A stretch of DNA of 64,000 nucleotides from Lepidostoma basale (lineage: Eukaryota > Arthropoda > Insecta > Trichoptera > Lepidostomatidae). This document shows positions 32,580 through 43,330 of the stretch, piece after piece. How positions within the stretch are numbered: position 1 is the first letter of the stretch; every line of letters starts with the position of its first letter. The stretch covers positions 806,001 to 870,000 of the forward strand of contig JAHDVF020000172.1 of assembly GCA_022606425.2 (NCBI GenBank). Reading direction: 5' to 3'. The notes under the pieces were generated by a model. That model had not been told where the DNA came from. It searched no databases and saw only the letters and a list, made by a program, of their open reading frames with translations. A program made the position numbers and the translations under genes.

Positions 32580-33855
32580 TGTACATTTTGTTTATTGGTC
32601 AATTCAAGACGGCCACATACATTGTTAAGTTATAAAAGTGCTACGCCTCAGATAAATAATTCGAGATCCATCTTCAGCTGAAGACTGAAATTAAATTAGT
32701 CTATCTATTAATAATGATTACGGCAAAAAAAGTTCTTTCATTGAGATATGTAACGTTGTTATTTAACTCTCCATCTTCGGCGTTACTATTACTAGCATAT
32801 TTTATATTATAAATCGTATGTACATGCACATACCTATATAACCAATAAGTATACCTACCTATAAATAATAATTGTAACAAAAAATAATTCATAACAATAT
32901 TTAAATACATTGATCACTCAAATCGTTAAGTACTTATTTCGAACGCATTTATAGTGCATACTTATTATTTTGTTCTAATTTTAAAATATGTTTATTATAA
33001 AATTTACTCAGTATTATAAAATTTTGTAAACAATTAAATCATTTATTGACTAAGGGTTTCGATATAATATATTTATAGAGAATATTATTAATACAAAATT
33101 ACAAGTTGTCTTTACACGAGATGGTGCAACAAGATGGCGTCCGTGGGCATACCGTCATTTGAAATTGTGAAGTCATGTAGTTTTTTATGCATTTGACATT
33201 TGTTTTAGTTCTTTTCGGAATGTGAGTTGATTTAAATAAAGTTCCATATATATGTATGTGCATTATCGTGAATTTTGTTTTTATAGTGCTTCATAATGGA
33301 AGTAATGTCACACTATGTGCGCTCTCAGATCTAAGTTGTGTTTCATTCAGCACGCCTTCGTCTGGTTCAGGCATCAAATCAAATCCACCACGTCTTTCAA
33401 GAAACCCTACTCTCATCATTCATCAATATCTAAACTCAAAACCCAAGAAACAAATTGCTTACATGTGGTGGCGCAATAGTCTCCAGGTTGGTACTCCCGA
33501 GAAAACAAGAACAAAGTCAAGTCAGTATTATAAAATATATAATTATATTTATTTAATAACGGAGAAAATGTCTATTTTCTATAAGTTTTATAATATTTTA
33601 TATGAATTACATATTTTACATATTTTACATATTTTTACTTTTAATTTTGTCCTTATTTCTACTACTATTATTATGTTTAACTCTCAATTATTTTGTTTGA
33701 CCGTATTTTGCCTTAGCTAAAATTAAATTAACTGTTTATTGTATTTGTGGTAGCATGTAATTGGCTTTATTTATTATTTATCTTAATGTTTTTTAATTAA
33801 TATATTGATATCGCTGTATGCTGCCCTTACTGAATAAATAAATAAATAAATAAAT
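32580..33855. other. Mostly unique DNA with an unassigned open frame
   Basis: 33131 has caagATGGCGTCCGTGGGC, a start-like context followed by a short frame. 33340-33540 encodes PPRLSRNPTLIIHQYLNSKP without recognised homology. Ends in an AATA microsatellite at about 33834-33858. No gene call. Confidence 0.3.
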
Positions 33856-33857
33856 AT

Positions 33858-33975
33858 TTCGCATTTCGTGAAATATAACGAACTTCTAGAAAACATACGA
33901 TTTTATTCATATTATTCATGGTATACTGGTATAAGCGAATTATAAGATTTTATGTAATCTGTTCAATGAAAAAAT
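33858..33975 (+). repeat. Family E right arm, diverged
   Basis: ttcgtgaaatataacgaact, ctagaaaacatacgatttta, agattttatgtaatctgttc keep the E order. Confidence 0.55.
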
Positions 33976-34449
33976 AATAATCTACCTTAACTGAAATGAT
34001 ACTATAACATTCTTAATAGCGGATACATTAAATGTTTTGTGTAATTTTTGAGTATTCTTATTACGAATACAAACAATATTTAGTTGATTTTTAGAAAAAA
34101 AATAATAATCGTAATTTGGGTTTTTCCAAAAAACAGGGAAAATGCTTAATTTCTGTTGTGACTCGTACATAGTTAACACTTATAATTCTGATGAAAAACG
34201 TAAAGTCATTTATTTGCCAAAAATCTGTCTAATATTATATTTCATGTTAATTAACCTGTCACAAAATCTTTTTCTGAAAACATCTAACATTTATTAAAAC
34301 AAGATACATTTTGTATGAAAGTGGGTAAAATAATAAAAACGCGCATAGATTTGATCTTGAATCAATTCCTTTCGTAATTAGAAAAAATGAAATATGGATA
34401 ATATATGTACGGAATTTGAATTACATATTTTTAAATATTCAAAAGTATA

Positions 34450-34760
34450 AGAAACAGTTCTTCTATTTAACTGTTTATGGTATTCATAAACTCTGTTTAT
34501 GGTATCATATGTTGACATCATCAGGTGTTATTATATTAAAATTATTTTTCATGATTTTTAATTTTGAAAAATAATTTTAATTGTTGAAAAAATATTGTAA
34601 CACCTAATGATGTCGACATAGGTAGACGAAACAGTGGTCGTGAAAAAAAATGTGATACCATAAACAGCGTTATACATAATATTTAAATAATTTTGAAGTT
34701 TCATAGTGTTTCGGCCCAAGCAATAGACTTTTAAACGAAATTTTTTTTTAACATTCATAA
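34450..34760. repeat. Family A foldback with longer loop
   Basis: Left catatgttgacatcatcagg; right acctaatgatgtcgacatag with gacgaaacagtggtcgtg. The right core has CUAAUGA (G5 to A), keeps GAAAC and GUC, and GUG after GUC pairs fully with CAC upstream, a stem I of 3 bp. Right terminus tagtgtttcggcccaagcaa. Confidence 0.75.
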
Positions 34761-34887
34761 TTTTTGTAGATTGATACATTTATATCATATAATAAGAACA
34801 TTCCGGAAAACATGCATATTCCTTCCCATTTCTTTATTTATGTGGAATAATTAAAAATATAATATAATATTTAATAGTGCATTTGCG

Positions 34888-34959
34888 CTAGCATTAGTGC
34901 ATTTTAAACGTCCATTTTAGCATTAGTGCATTTTAAACTTGTCACCCCCCCCCCCCCCC
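34888..34959 (+). repeat. Short tandem repeat and C run
   Basis: agcattagtgcattttaaac occurs twice about 30 bases apart, then 15 C at 34945-34959. The C run is likely length-variable. Confidence 0.8.
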
Positions 34960-34964
34960 ATATT

Positions 34965-35040
34965 CTACCAAAAAACAGATATTAAAATTGTTTTTATTAT
35001 TTAATGTAGAGTGAAACATCATTGTTTAAGAAACAAATAA
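34965..35040 (+). repeat. Family E terminal fragment
   Basis: accaaaaaacagatattaaa, then aatgtagagtgaaacatca and tgtttaagaaacaaataaat. Confidence 0.55.
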
Positions 35041-35204
35041 ATCATAATAATATTGCGTTACACGTTATAATTCGTTCGTGATTATTATTTAATCAACAAT
35101 GACCAACGAATTTGTGCCAAGCATGTTTTTATATCTATAACATCTTAAACGATGGGGCATTAATATATATTAAGTCATTTATTTATCGTATATTGGAGTG
35201 TTAA

Positions 35205-35410
35205 ATAAAACCCCACATAAAATACCTATATAATATCGATGAAAATTTCCGGTTTCATGAAATTTATTATGATCTATTTATTCATATACTTTTTGGGTGA
35301 CATGTTTCCCCTTGATTTTTCATTATCAAAGATTTTTATTGTTTTTGTGTTCTCTGATAAAATTGTTTTAAAATTGATTACACACTACAATTGATAATGC
35401 TGTACCAAAG
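35205..35410. repeat. Family E, decayed
   Basis: gtgacatgtttccccttg and cattatcaaagat left; ttgataatgctgtacc right. Weak but ordered. Confidence 0.4.
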
Positions 35411-35483
35411 GAAAATTGTTAAAACGTTTGTGTGAAGAACTTAATTTGTGGTGTTGCATTATCAAAAACAATTTAAAACACAA

Positions 35484-36440
35484 CAACAACAACAACAAAC
35501 CATCACGCCGTTTTCCCGCAGGGGTAGGCAGAGAGAATGGACCGCCACACTACTCTATCCTGGCAAACCTCTCTAGCTTCCTCCACATTCATACAACGAG
35601 TCATACACGCACGTCGATTCCTCCGACTTCTAACATGACCAACCTTTAAAATTTGATTAATTTGGTCATGCCATGATTTCCTCGGTCTGCCTCGACTTCG
35701 TACCCCATTTACATCATTAACGTATACTTTCTTAACCATTCTTTCTCCATCCATGCGTTCCATATGTCCGAACCAACGCAGCGATCCTTTCATAATTTTG
35801 TTCATTATACTTTCTTCCGCTCTACATTCCTTTCTTATATCAGCATTTGAGATTCTGTCGTATATCGTTCTACCACACATACGTCTTAGGGACCTCATCT
35901 CTACCGCATTTATTCTACTCTCATCCTTCTTCTGCCAGTTCCATGTTTCGCTTCCATACATTAGGGTTGGGACCAGAACTCCATTGTGAACGGCCGTTTT
36001 CGCTTTCATTGATAAATTCTTGTTTCCAATAACTATTTTAAAAGCTCCATTCACTTTGTTACCCGCACCAACCCTTCTTTCGACGTCACTATCCGTTCGG
36101 GCATCTGCTGTGAACATACTACCTAAATACACAAATTCTTTCACCTGTTCCAAGTTCTCTTCGTTCACACTTATATTACAAACTGTCATTTGCTCTTCCC
36201 TTTCGAAAACCATCACCTTTGACTTTCCGACATTCATCATTAAATCATTTGACTTGCATACCTCATACGAGTACATTCTCGACACCAAGACTTGTAATTC
36301 GTCCGCACTATCCGCAAGGAGAACGGCATCGTCCGCGTAAAGCAGACAGTTTACAGACAGATCAATCATCTTAGCACCAGCATTTATACCTTTAAGTTCT
36401 TTCATACACTTGTCCATATACAGATTGAACAACCATTTTA
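35484..36440 (-). mobile_element. RTE1, CAA-tail subfamily, best copy
   Basis: Tail (CAA)n at 35484-35499, then catcacgccgttttcccgca. 5'-truncated at about 36440, just upstream of WLFNLYMDK. Near-identical to 44060-44605 over the shared part, so the subfamily moved recently. It stops directly against a family H2 foldback. Confidence 0.9.
35503..36432 (-). CDS. Partial reverse transcriptase, 309 codons, RTE-like
   Basis: Uninterrupted frame covering the last part of the polymerase palm and the C-terminus. Catalytic box LLYADDAVLLAD has YADD at residues 32-35. Then come MMNVGKSKVMVFE, EFVYLGSMFTAD, VERRVGAGNKVNGAF, VPTLMYGSETWNWQKKDESR, LRWFGHMERM, GRPRKSWHDQINQI and the end VWRSILSAYPCGKTA. 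The fingers, most of the palm and the endonuclease are missing, so it cannot act alone. The ATG is internal to the original protein. Clade placement near RTE rests on the arrangement of C-terminal blocks. Confidence 0.85.
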   Translation of the reverse strand: MFNLYMDKCMKELKGINAGAKMIDLSVNCLLYADDAVLLADSADELQVLVSRMYSYEVCKSNDLMMNVGKSKVMVFEREEQMTVCNISVNEENLEQVKEFVYLGSMFTADARTDSDVERRVGAGNKVNGAFKIVIGNKNLSMKAKTAVHNGVLVPTLMYGSETWNWQKKDESRINAVEMRSLRRMCGRTIYDRISNADIRKECRAEESIMNKIMKGSLRWFGHMERMDGERMVKKVYVNDVNGVRSRGRPRKSWHDQINQILKVGHVRSRRNRRACMTRCMNVEEAREVCQDRVVWRSILSAYPCGKTA

Positions 36441-36600
36441 TTTCATCGAACCAACCGGTTTCGCTCCCCCCGAAGCTTCGGCAGGGTTACAATAGCAAAC
36501 TGAACGTCAGTTCGAAAGTCACTTAAAACGTCACTTTGTTTCTTCACCTTAACGAAGGGCAAATGGCAGTGAAACCGGTTGATTCGATATAATAAATGAA
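36441..36600. repeat. Family H2 foldback
   Basis: Arms tcgaaccaaccggtttcgc and gaaaccggttgattcga face each other around about 100 bases. The plus arm core (36551-36580) reads UUAACGA, A, weak stem II, GAAAC, CG, GUU and is degenerate. Confidence 0.7.
36449..36488 (-). ncRNA. Hammerhead-like motif, family H2
   Basis: Minus strand: AACC, CUGCCGA (A6 to C), extra A, stem II GCUUC-GGGG-GGAGC (one U-G), GAAAC, CG, GUU, then GGUU pairing with AACC as a 4-bp stem I. All parts are present except A6. Confidence 0.5.
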
Positions 36601-36873
36601 AGTGGTGTGAAAACACATTACAGAAATGTTTAAAAAAATATATAAAACGCGTAAACCCCATAAAATAAAGTAAAACTGTGAATATGAACGTTTTTATAAT
36701 TTTTTCAAACAAATCTTCCATTTATGATGTTAATTAGATTTTCGTTTTTTAGTATTAGAAAATGGGCTAATAATATTAACCCTTTATTTCATGGCGTAGC
36801 AAATATGCTACAAACCGAAATTTTACTATTATAATATTTTAATTTCGTACATATTCTGGCTGTACGCTATACT

Positions 36874-37380
36874 CAAGGTATATAGAATAATATGGTAAGA
36901 TATTGCGCACGTAGCATGCTATCCCTTTCTAATAATTTGCTGTCAAGTGACGTCATGTGGTGAACTCGAAATCGAAACGAAACTATAAACAAACCTAAAT
37001 AACTATAAACAAGCTAAATCAAATGGAGTTGATTTGCCATATCCAGTTAAAAATCTTTTTTATCGATGTAAAATGTTTTTCAAAATAAGAACAATGAACT
37101 TAAAGCTCATTGAAGATGCTAACTCTAAAAAAAGAAAAATAAAAAAAACAATAACTTAAATAAAGAAAACGATTTGTCATAATTTATTTAATACAATTAC
37201 AAAAACTTCTTTTAATTAGACGTAATAAATAAACAAAGAAAAATTCCATACCCAATGTATAAATATATACTCAACTCATACTACACAACCTAATGCTTGG
37301 GTCTCCACGTGACGTAGCTGCGCAGTAGATGTCAAAAATAAAACGCGGAATATCTTACCATATTTATTCTATATACCTTG
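36874..37380. mobile_element. Non-autonomous DNA transposon, 507 bp, 9-bp TSD
   Basis: Terminal inverted repeats of about 35 bp, beginning CAAGGTATATAGAATAA at both ends, are nearly identical. Flanked by the exact 9-bp duplication CGCTATACT (36865-36873 and 37381-37389). A 9-bp duplication fits Mutator-like elements among known superfamilies, but the termini were not matched to one. No transposase. Confidence 0.85.
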
Positions 37381-37429
37381 CGCTATACTCTACATTCCCA
37401 TCTACATAATTAGTTAAAACTAACTAATA

Positions 37430-37625
37430 TTTTCAATAACGTGGTCAGTATTAGCAGATATTAAAAATATATTTTTTTAATATTCGTCACAATTGACCAC
37501 ATTCATGAACATTTTGTTTAAATATTTATTTTGTATAAACAAAAAACTAACAACACTGATGAAGGGCTTCTGTGTCTAAAACATGTTTGTATTTTAAGTT
37601 TTAATAAAGGTAGTGTTGTTTACAA
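37430..37625 (+). repeat. Family C element, right half
   Basis: Interior gacaattgaccac-type sequence and tttaaatatttattttgtat are shared with 60890-61050. It ends with the hammerhead-like motif and taataaaggtagtgttgttt. No left motif remains. Confidence 0.7.
37553..37590 (+). ncRNA. Hammerhead-like motif, family C, altered
   Basis: ACA, CUGAUGA (37556-37562), extra A, stem II GGGC over GUCU, then AAAAC (G12 changed to A), AU, GUU, UGU pairing with ACA. Loss of G12 should inactivate it. Confidence 0.45.
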
Positions 37626-37649
37626 AGAAATAAACATTATCACGGTTAA

Positions 37650-37890
37650 AATTTAAAAAACCTGTTATAATATCACAATTTCTTTTTATTCACTAAGAAT
37701 GTCGCGACAGCTGTTTCAGAATTTATTGTAACACCTGATGATGCCAACATCAGTTGGCGAAACAGCTGTCGCGACACTCTCAGTGAATAGAAAGAAAGTG
37801 TGATATTATACATTGTTTTAAATTTTAACAGTAATAATGTTGAAGAATCACAGTGTTTCGGCCAAAACAATGGACTATTTGAAATGAACA
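37650..37890. repeat. Family A foldback, left core deleted
   Basis: Left arm cactaagaatgtcgcgacag then tgtttcag breaks off. Right arm complete to tgaatagaaagaaagtgtga. Right terminus cagtgtttcggccaaaacaa and tggactattt. Confidence 0.8.
37731..37776 (+). ncRNA. Hammerhead-like motif, family A, cleanest plus copy
   Basis: CUGAUGA (37735-37741), extra U, perfect 6-bp stem II GCCAAC-AUCA-GUUGGC (37743-37758), GAAAC (37759-37763), AGCU, GUC (37768-37770). Stem I again only GCG opposite CAC with the middle pair mismatched. Confidence 0.6.
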
Positions 37891-37924
37891 TTGTTTAAAA
37901 ATACGGCAAAAGAAGGATTAAAGT

Positions 37925-38345
37925 AGTATTAATGCAGTAGAAATGAGATCTCTTAGACGAATGTGTGGATACTCTGTGTATGTTAGAGTGTCGAATGGAA
38001 ATATAAGAAGTGAATGCGGTGCGAATGATGGTGTCATGAACAAAATAATGAAAGGATCATTAAGATGGTTTGGACATATGGAAAGAATGAATGAAAAAAG
38101 AATGGTAAAAAAATTATATGTTAATGATGTAAATGGAACCAGAAATAGAGGAAAACCGAGGAAAACGTGGTACGATCAAATGAATCAAATATTGAATGTC
38201 GGCCATGTGAGGAGTCAGAGAAATCGACGCGCGTGCATGACACGATGTATGAATGTTGAGGAAGCGAGGGAAATATGTCAGGAAAGAAAAGTGTAGCAGT
38301 CCATTCTTTCTGCCTACCCCTTCGGGGAGACTAGTTAGTTTCAAA
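37925..38345 (+). mobile_element. RTE1, TTAG-tailed, plus strand
   Basis: Frame 37943-38296: MRSLRRMCGYSVYVRVSNGN, SLRWFGHMERMNEKRMVKKL, GKPRKTWYDQMNQILNVGHV and CMNVEEAREICQERKV, without interruption. After the stop, ccttcggggagactagttag. 5'-truncated. Confidence 0.85.
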
Positions 38346-39235
38346 AATACAGATTTGGTTAAAATTAAAATAAATAATTAAATGAAGGGTATTAACCACA
38401 AAATAACGCGTGAGCTCGTACCTAGATAATTAATACAGGTTTACCGTGCGTTTTGAAACACAATGGATTCGTCCGTGTCTTCGGCGCGTCTCAAGGATCG
38501 TTGGTGTCGAAGTGTACGAGTATCGGAGCTGTCCCTATTATTGGTCGGCCCATCACTCGCGGAGGTAATGCACTCGGACGGAATCACACTAGCGCATAGT
38601 GTGGCATCAAGATCCCCTTTGATCCACCTGCGAGCCGTCTCAATAGGCCAATTCCTAGAAATTCTGTACTCGATTCCACGACAGAAAACGAGGCGGCAAA
38701 TTAAAGTGACTTACTTTCGTTTACATTACGGGCTTCGGGAGGTTTTGTTCTTTTACTGTTCCCATCAGCGGCCGCGGGAGAATGCCGGGATGATAAATTG
38801 GATTTATAAAATCTTTATTATCATCTAAGGGACCCAAAGGAACTTATTGATTTCGTTAACGGTGCATAGAATGTTATTGTGCCGGTTGCCTAATTTCTCA
38901 CGTTCAGTCTTGCCGTAATTATATGACAATATTCCTTTAGGCGGATTATTAATAAATACGTGAAAATGTCTTTGTTATTGTATATCGCCTCTTTGCAAGA
39001 ATAACGTTTATCTCGAAAAATTTAAAAATGAAACAAGATACCCGTCTGAAAGAGACAACGTGAGTACACAATATACCACTGTTGTGTTGTCTCTTTCCCT
39101 CATAAATTCTTTATTTTTCACTTTAAAAATACCATGTTTTTATAGAAAATAATGCTGAACACGGCGGATTTGATTTTCGAAATGTCACGTTATTCTTGCA
39201 AAGAGGTGATATGTCTTTTGATAGAAATAAACTAC
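38346..39235. other. Single-copy island around 38450-38800
   Basis: A GC-richer block (gacagaaaacgaggcggcaa, catcagcggccgcgggagaa) with a 121-codon frame from 38463 that has no recognised motif. It shares nothing with the repeats. Conserved non-coding DNA or an exon is possible. Confidence 0.35.
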
Positions 39236-39239
39236 ATGT

Positions 39240-39570
39240 TGAATGTATACAAATGCTTGCAGACGAATATTGGATTTTACCCATTGCGGGTTATCATTTT
39301 TAAGGATTAATCCAATCTTAATAGATGGCGCTATTGTAGATTGAACTAAAAAATGTGAAGTGTAGTTAAACATTGTAGGATATATACATCTTCCAAAAAA
39401 AATTATCAAACGTGGTAGTTGTAAGAAGGTCGCAATGGGGAATGTTGTATTACATAAAGCGTGCGCTTAACCCAAACAATGACAGGTTATAAGTCCTGTA
39501 AACGCCTCGACCACCATATTCTGTTTCCAATTTGCATTTTCGTCTCTTTTGAGATACAATTAATCCTTAG
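39240..39570 (+). repeat. Family F interspersed repeat, copy 3
   Basis: Starts at the terminal block tgtatacaaatgcttgcaga, then ttttacccattgcgggttat, aatagatggcgctattgtag and gagatacaattaatcctta. The most complete F copy; about 330 bp. Confidence 0.8.
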
Positions 39571-39810
39571 AAATAAACTAATTTGTTTGTTTGATTCATA
39601 TATTTCAAAAGTAGAGTATTCCAGTGATCATTAAGTTTCATTTAAAAACCTTATCATTATTTCATACTGTATACAGTAATAAATTGGTAACATCTTATGA
39701 ATTTTTTTAGTATTGACAATAATTATATTCGGGCAAGTAAATTATGTACAAATGTATATATATAAATTTATATGAATGAAAACGTGTGAAATATCATGGT
39801 ATAATAAATA

Positions 39811-40118
39811 AGTGCAGTACGAAAGAAAGTGTTATGAACGAAATAATGAAAGAGACGTAAGTTTGGTTTGACTAGTTGGAAGGCGTGAATGAGGAAATAA
39901 TGATAAAGAAAGTAAATGTTAATGATGTAAACGTAAAAATAAATAAAGATCGTGGAAAACTGGCGTGATCAATCAAGTATTAATTGTCGGCCACAAGAGA
40001 AATCGACGTGCATGCATGACACGATGTGTGAATATTGATGAAGCTAGAGAAGTGTGTAAGCTCATTATTTCTGCCTCCCTTTTGGGAAACGTTGTGATGG
40101 TTAGTTAGTTAGTTATTT
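39811..40118 (+). mobile_element. RTE1, decayed, plus strand
   Basis: gtgttatgaacgaaataatg, gtaaatgttaatgatgtaaa, aaatcgacgtgcatgcatga and gatggttagttagttagtta mark the RTE1 end and TTAG tail. Confidence 0.65.
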
Positions 40119-40129
40119 AGTTTAAACGT

Positions 40130-40240
40130 TTGTTTTCTAGAAGATTGATTACATTTTAAGGGCATGACATTATTAAATTAATATTCCTTAGGACGGTGAA
40201 ACATGTCATTCCAAAAAATAGACGTTTTCATTTACATTTA
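40130..40240 (+). repeat. Family E fragment
   Basis: cgtttgttttctagaagatt left, acggtgaaacatgtcattcc right, with a shortened centre. Confidence 0.55.
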
Positions 40241-40399
40241 AGAATTAAAATGTACAATACAAAATAATAATTAAAAAAGGAAAAATGTATAATCTATAAC
40301 AATGAACACCAAAACATAATCACGTATAGATAATACAAGGAAAATATATTCACGTTAATTATTAGTTAATAACTCACAAATACATAATAATGAAATAAA

Positions 40400-40545
40400 A
40401 CGATTATTTATTGTTTCTTGAAAAATGATGTAAAACTCCATATTAAATAATCAATACGAATGAAAACGTCAGTTTTCTAAAAGTTTTATCATATTTTATG
40501 GGAATGACATGTTTCGCCCTTCTAAGGCATTATCAAACGTACATC
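40400..40545 (-). repeat. Family E left arm, well preserved
   Basis: ttattgtttcttgaaaaatg, aaactccatattaaataatc, aatacgaatgaaaacgtcag, gggaatgacatgtttcgccc, ttctaaggcattatc. The right arm is missing; it is followed by a family D piece. Confidence 0.75.
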
Positions 40546-40560
40546 GTGTGAGTATATATA

Positions 40561-40635
40561 AAAAAAACAATCGTTTTATTTAATTATTATTTAAAATGAA
40601 CTTCCATCAAGAGATTTTAGTAAAATCATTTGATT
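40561..40635 (+). repeat. Family D internal fragment
   Basis: tcgttttatttaattattat, tgaacttccatcaagagatt and agtaaaatcatttgatt match the D unit at 3652-3722. Confidence 0.7.
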
Positions 40636-40907
40636 ATCTTAACTCACAAATACGTTTGTATTTATCGTATAATTACGTGTAATTCGTTTATTTAAACGCT
40701 TGTTCCTAAGATCTCTTTGTCTTTTCAAAACCATTTATTATATTTTGCAAATTAAAATTCTTATTTATTACTATTCCCGCATGTTAAAATAGTGACAATA
40801 TTATTTAAATATATCTAATCTAGTTACTAGAATTAATTTTTAATGAAATATTTATTAATTGTTCTAGATTAATGTATATGTTATCACACATACATTAACC
40901 GACCAAG

Positions 40908-41075
40908 GACCGCAAACAGAAATGCAGATCTACCTCAACTACAGTGGAAGGATGACTTGAACCAATACGTCGGTACGACCTGGATGCAGTCTGCAAGAGA
41001 CAGAGTGGTGTGGAAGCAAATGGAGGAGGCCTTTATCCAAGGATGGTAATAGGCTGAAGAAGAAAAAGAAGAAAT
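40908..41075 (+). mobile_element. RTE-like family J, 3' end
   Basis: LPQLQWKDDLNQYVGTTWMQ, then SARDRVVWKQMEEAFIQGW and a stop, then ctgaagaagaaaaagaagaa. Matches the copy at 46281 and the EEAYIQHW end at 43098. Confidence 0.75.
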
Positions 41076-41079
41076 GTTA

Positions 41080-42430
41080 TCATTGGAAAGTTTATCAAAC
41101 AAGGTAATGTAATTTTTTGCGAAACCGTAGAGTTTGCATTTAAAATTATCGATTATATTTTCTTTTCGAGCGATTCAAGCGGTGCACAAAAAATCACCTA
41201 CTCAATACTCTCGTTTGAGTAGGTATAAGTTTAAGGAAAACTTCGATAACCGCATTGAAATAAGGTCAATTTCTAATGCATATTAAATTCTATAGATGTG
41301 TGCCTGTTAGCTCTCACAAGAAATTTCTTTCACAAATCCAATCAGAATCGGTAAACCGCAAAGTCATTCGGGTACCTGCCGTTGTAGTTTAGATTTTTTG
41401 CACAAAAAATCCCATTTGTTTTGCTAACAATCACAAAGAATCATTTAAGCGATTGAATGATCCATTGGAAACAAAACAAGAGCATTCTTATTTTGAAATA
41501 GCAATTTTTCACATTATTTTCGTCCGCCAAAGGGATCGGAAGGTTTGTAAACTACATATATGAACCCTTTAGTGTTTAAGAAATACCGCAAATCATTGTT
41601 TAGCACCCGTTTTGTGTTCTGTTTGGCGTCAGGCTGTCTGCAAGGATCGTGGAGCAAGGGATTCCTGATTCATTGATTGATTGAAAAACCCTTTATCCGC
41701 CTTGCGTTGGTGATTTGCTAAACGGAATTTCTTTCAAACTCCCGGTTAATGTATCAAATTAGACGTGTTGACAATAAAACTACTTAGAACACCTGCAAAC
41801 TATACACCGCATTTATTATGACAAGATGAGATTTAGGGGCATCATAATGGAATTAATATATTTTTTAAACTCTTAAATGATTTCAGCATTTTTATTACAA
41901 ATTATTCAATCAATGTCTCAAAGTTTGCACTTAAATTAGTATTTTATTTAATATGCATAAACGTGTAGCCTTTTTAGGTGAAATCAATAGTTCTTAGAAA
42001 ACAAGTGCCATTTAGAAAGATTTGTATTTACTATTTGCAGACGCATAATGGTTATTTTTAACTGTTATGAATAAATTTCGTTGTCAAGTTTATTAATCAT
42101 TATGATTCGATAATTGTTATAAATATATATTTCTAACACATTATCGGGTTAAGCAGACAATTATTAGGCCAAAGTAAATAATCTATGCAAGCTTTTTAAC
42201 AATGTCATTAAACTTATCACACTTTAAAAAAATATTTAAATACAATATTTTAAAAAACTAATTTCCGGAATATTTTATTAACTTTCCTATCAGTTAACCA
42301 TAATCTGAAAATAAAAATAATTTTATTAATTTATTTAACATTTATTTGGGTCATAAGAGTATGAGCAAAAAATGCTTCAGTTTTATACAAACATAAACTT
42401 CTATATTGTAGATATTCAAACACAGCTTCT
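41080..42430. other. Single-copy stretch
   Basis: 41100-41770 has balanced composition (gggtacctgccgttgtagtt, gtgttctgtttggcgtcagg) and no repeat partner or frame. A candidate for conserved non-coding DNA. Confidence 0.35.
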
Positions 42431-42482
42431 ATGTAACTAACTAACTTACTAACCATCACGCCATCTCCCCGAAGGGGTAGGT
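42430..42482 (-). mobile_element. RTE1 extreme 3' end
   Basis: aactaactaacttactaacc followed by ccatctccccgaaggggtag. About 50 bases including the TTAG-type tail. Confidence 0.75.
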
Positions 42483-42699
42483 ATAAAAAAAAGCTTCTAT
42501 GTACATTTAATAATTTCGTGTTTTTATTTGTAATTCATATTTTAATATTCTATTTACCATCTATTGATTACAGTTAATAGTAAAACACTTTGTTAAAAAT
42601 AAAATGCAATATATGGTATCTTTATAATCGAAAACCATACACGTAGCGTATTCATGGTAATTTTTTTTTTTAATATATATTTAGTTAAAATCCACATTT

Positions 42700-43097
42700 T
42701 TTTAAATGTGGATTCAGTGAAATCCACATGCGCATTGACAGCAAAATTAAAGTTTATAAGACATGCGTGCAACCTATCATGGTGTATGCTGTAGAGACGC
42801 GGGTCGATACTATACGAACCAATGGGCTTCGTAGGTTCAAAGTTCCATTACTGACAAAACTTTCTAAGATCGTGTCCGTAACGTAGACTTAAGAAAAACT
42901 TGCTAAACACAGGACATGTTTAGTGGAGTTCATCCAGATGAAGATACTAGAGGAACCATGTTACCAGAATGAATAGTGATATACTAGAATATACAGCCGC
43001 TAACGCATATATTCGTATGTATGGTATCTACTATGGACAGCGTCCACTTGGAAGACCCCCTAAGCTATGAAGGGACATTTGGACCTCATCATATCTT
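42700..43097 (+). mobile_element. RTE-like family Z, plus strand
   Basis: DSKIKVYKTCVQPIMVYAVE and TRVDTIRTNGLRRFKVP early, then RPLGRPPKL near 43060 as the end block. Stops in between. Confidence 0.65.
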
Positions 43098-43330
43098 CTT
43101 CTTGTTCATGTTGTTCCTCTTCTATTGGAGGTTTAACAGCATCCTGGGTATTTCTACCATTGGTACATCATCATATCGAGAGAGATAATTTTTGTACGTA
43201 TTCTTCTTCTTTCTTCTTTGCCAACCTTTTCCCCTCCAGTGCTGAATGTAAGCCTCTTCCAATTTTCTCCACTCGTCTCTATCCTGCCCCTTTTGTATCC
43301 AAGATTTGTACGTATTACTGATCGTCAAAT
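43098..43330 (-). mobile_element. RTE-like 3' end, probably family J
   Basis: Minus strand: WIQKGQDRDEWRKLEEAYIQ, then HWRGKGWQRRKKKNTYKN. Tail side contains cttcttcttgttcatg. It abuts the end of the plus-strand family Z element. Confidence 0.65.

Noticed and set aside
33256..33720. 154-codon frame as a host gene
   Set aside because: The second half is low-complexity AT-rich translation; the first half lacks recognisable homology.
37735..37770. C/D box snoRNA from TGATGA and nearby CTGA
   Set aside because: The TGATGA here is part of a motif with stem II and GAAAC in fixed spacing, found in repeats; no terminal stem or D box in the expected position.
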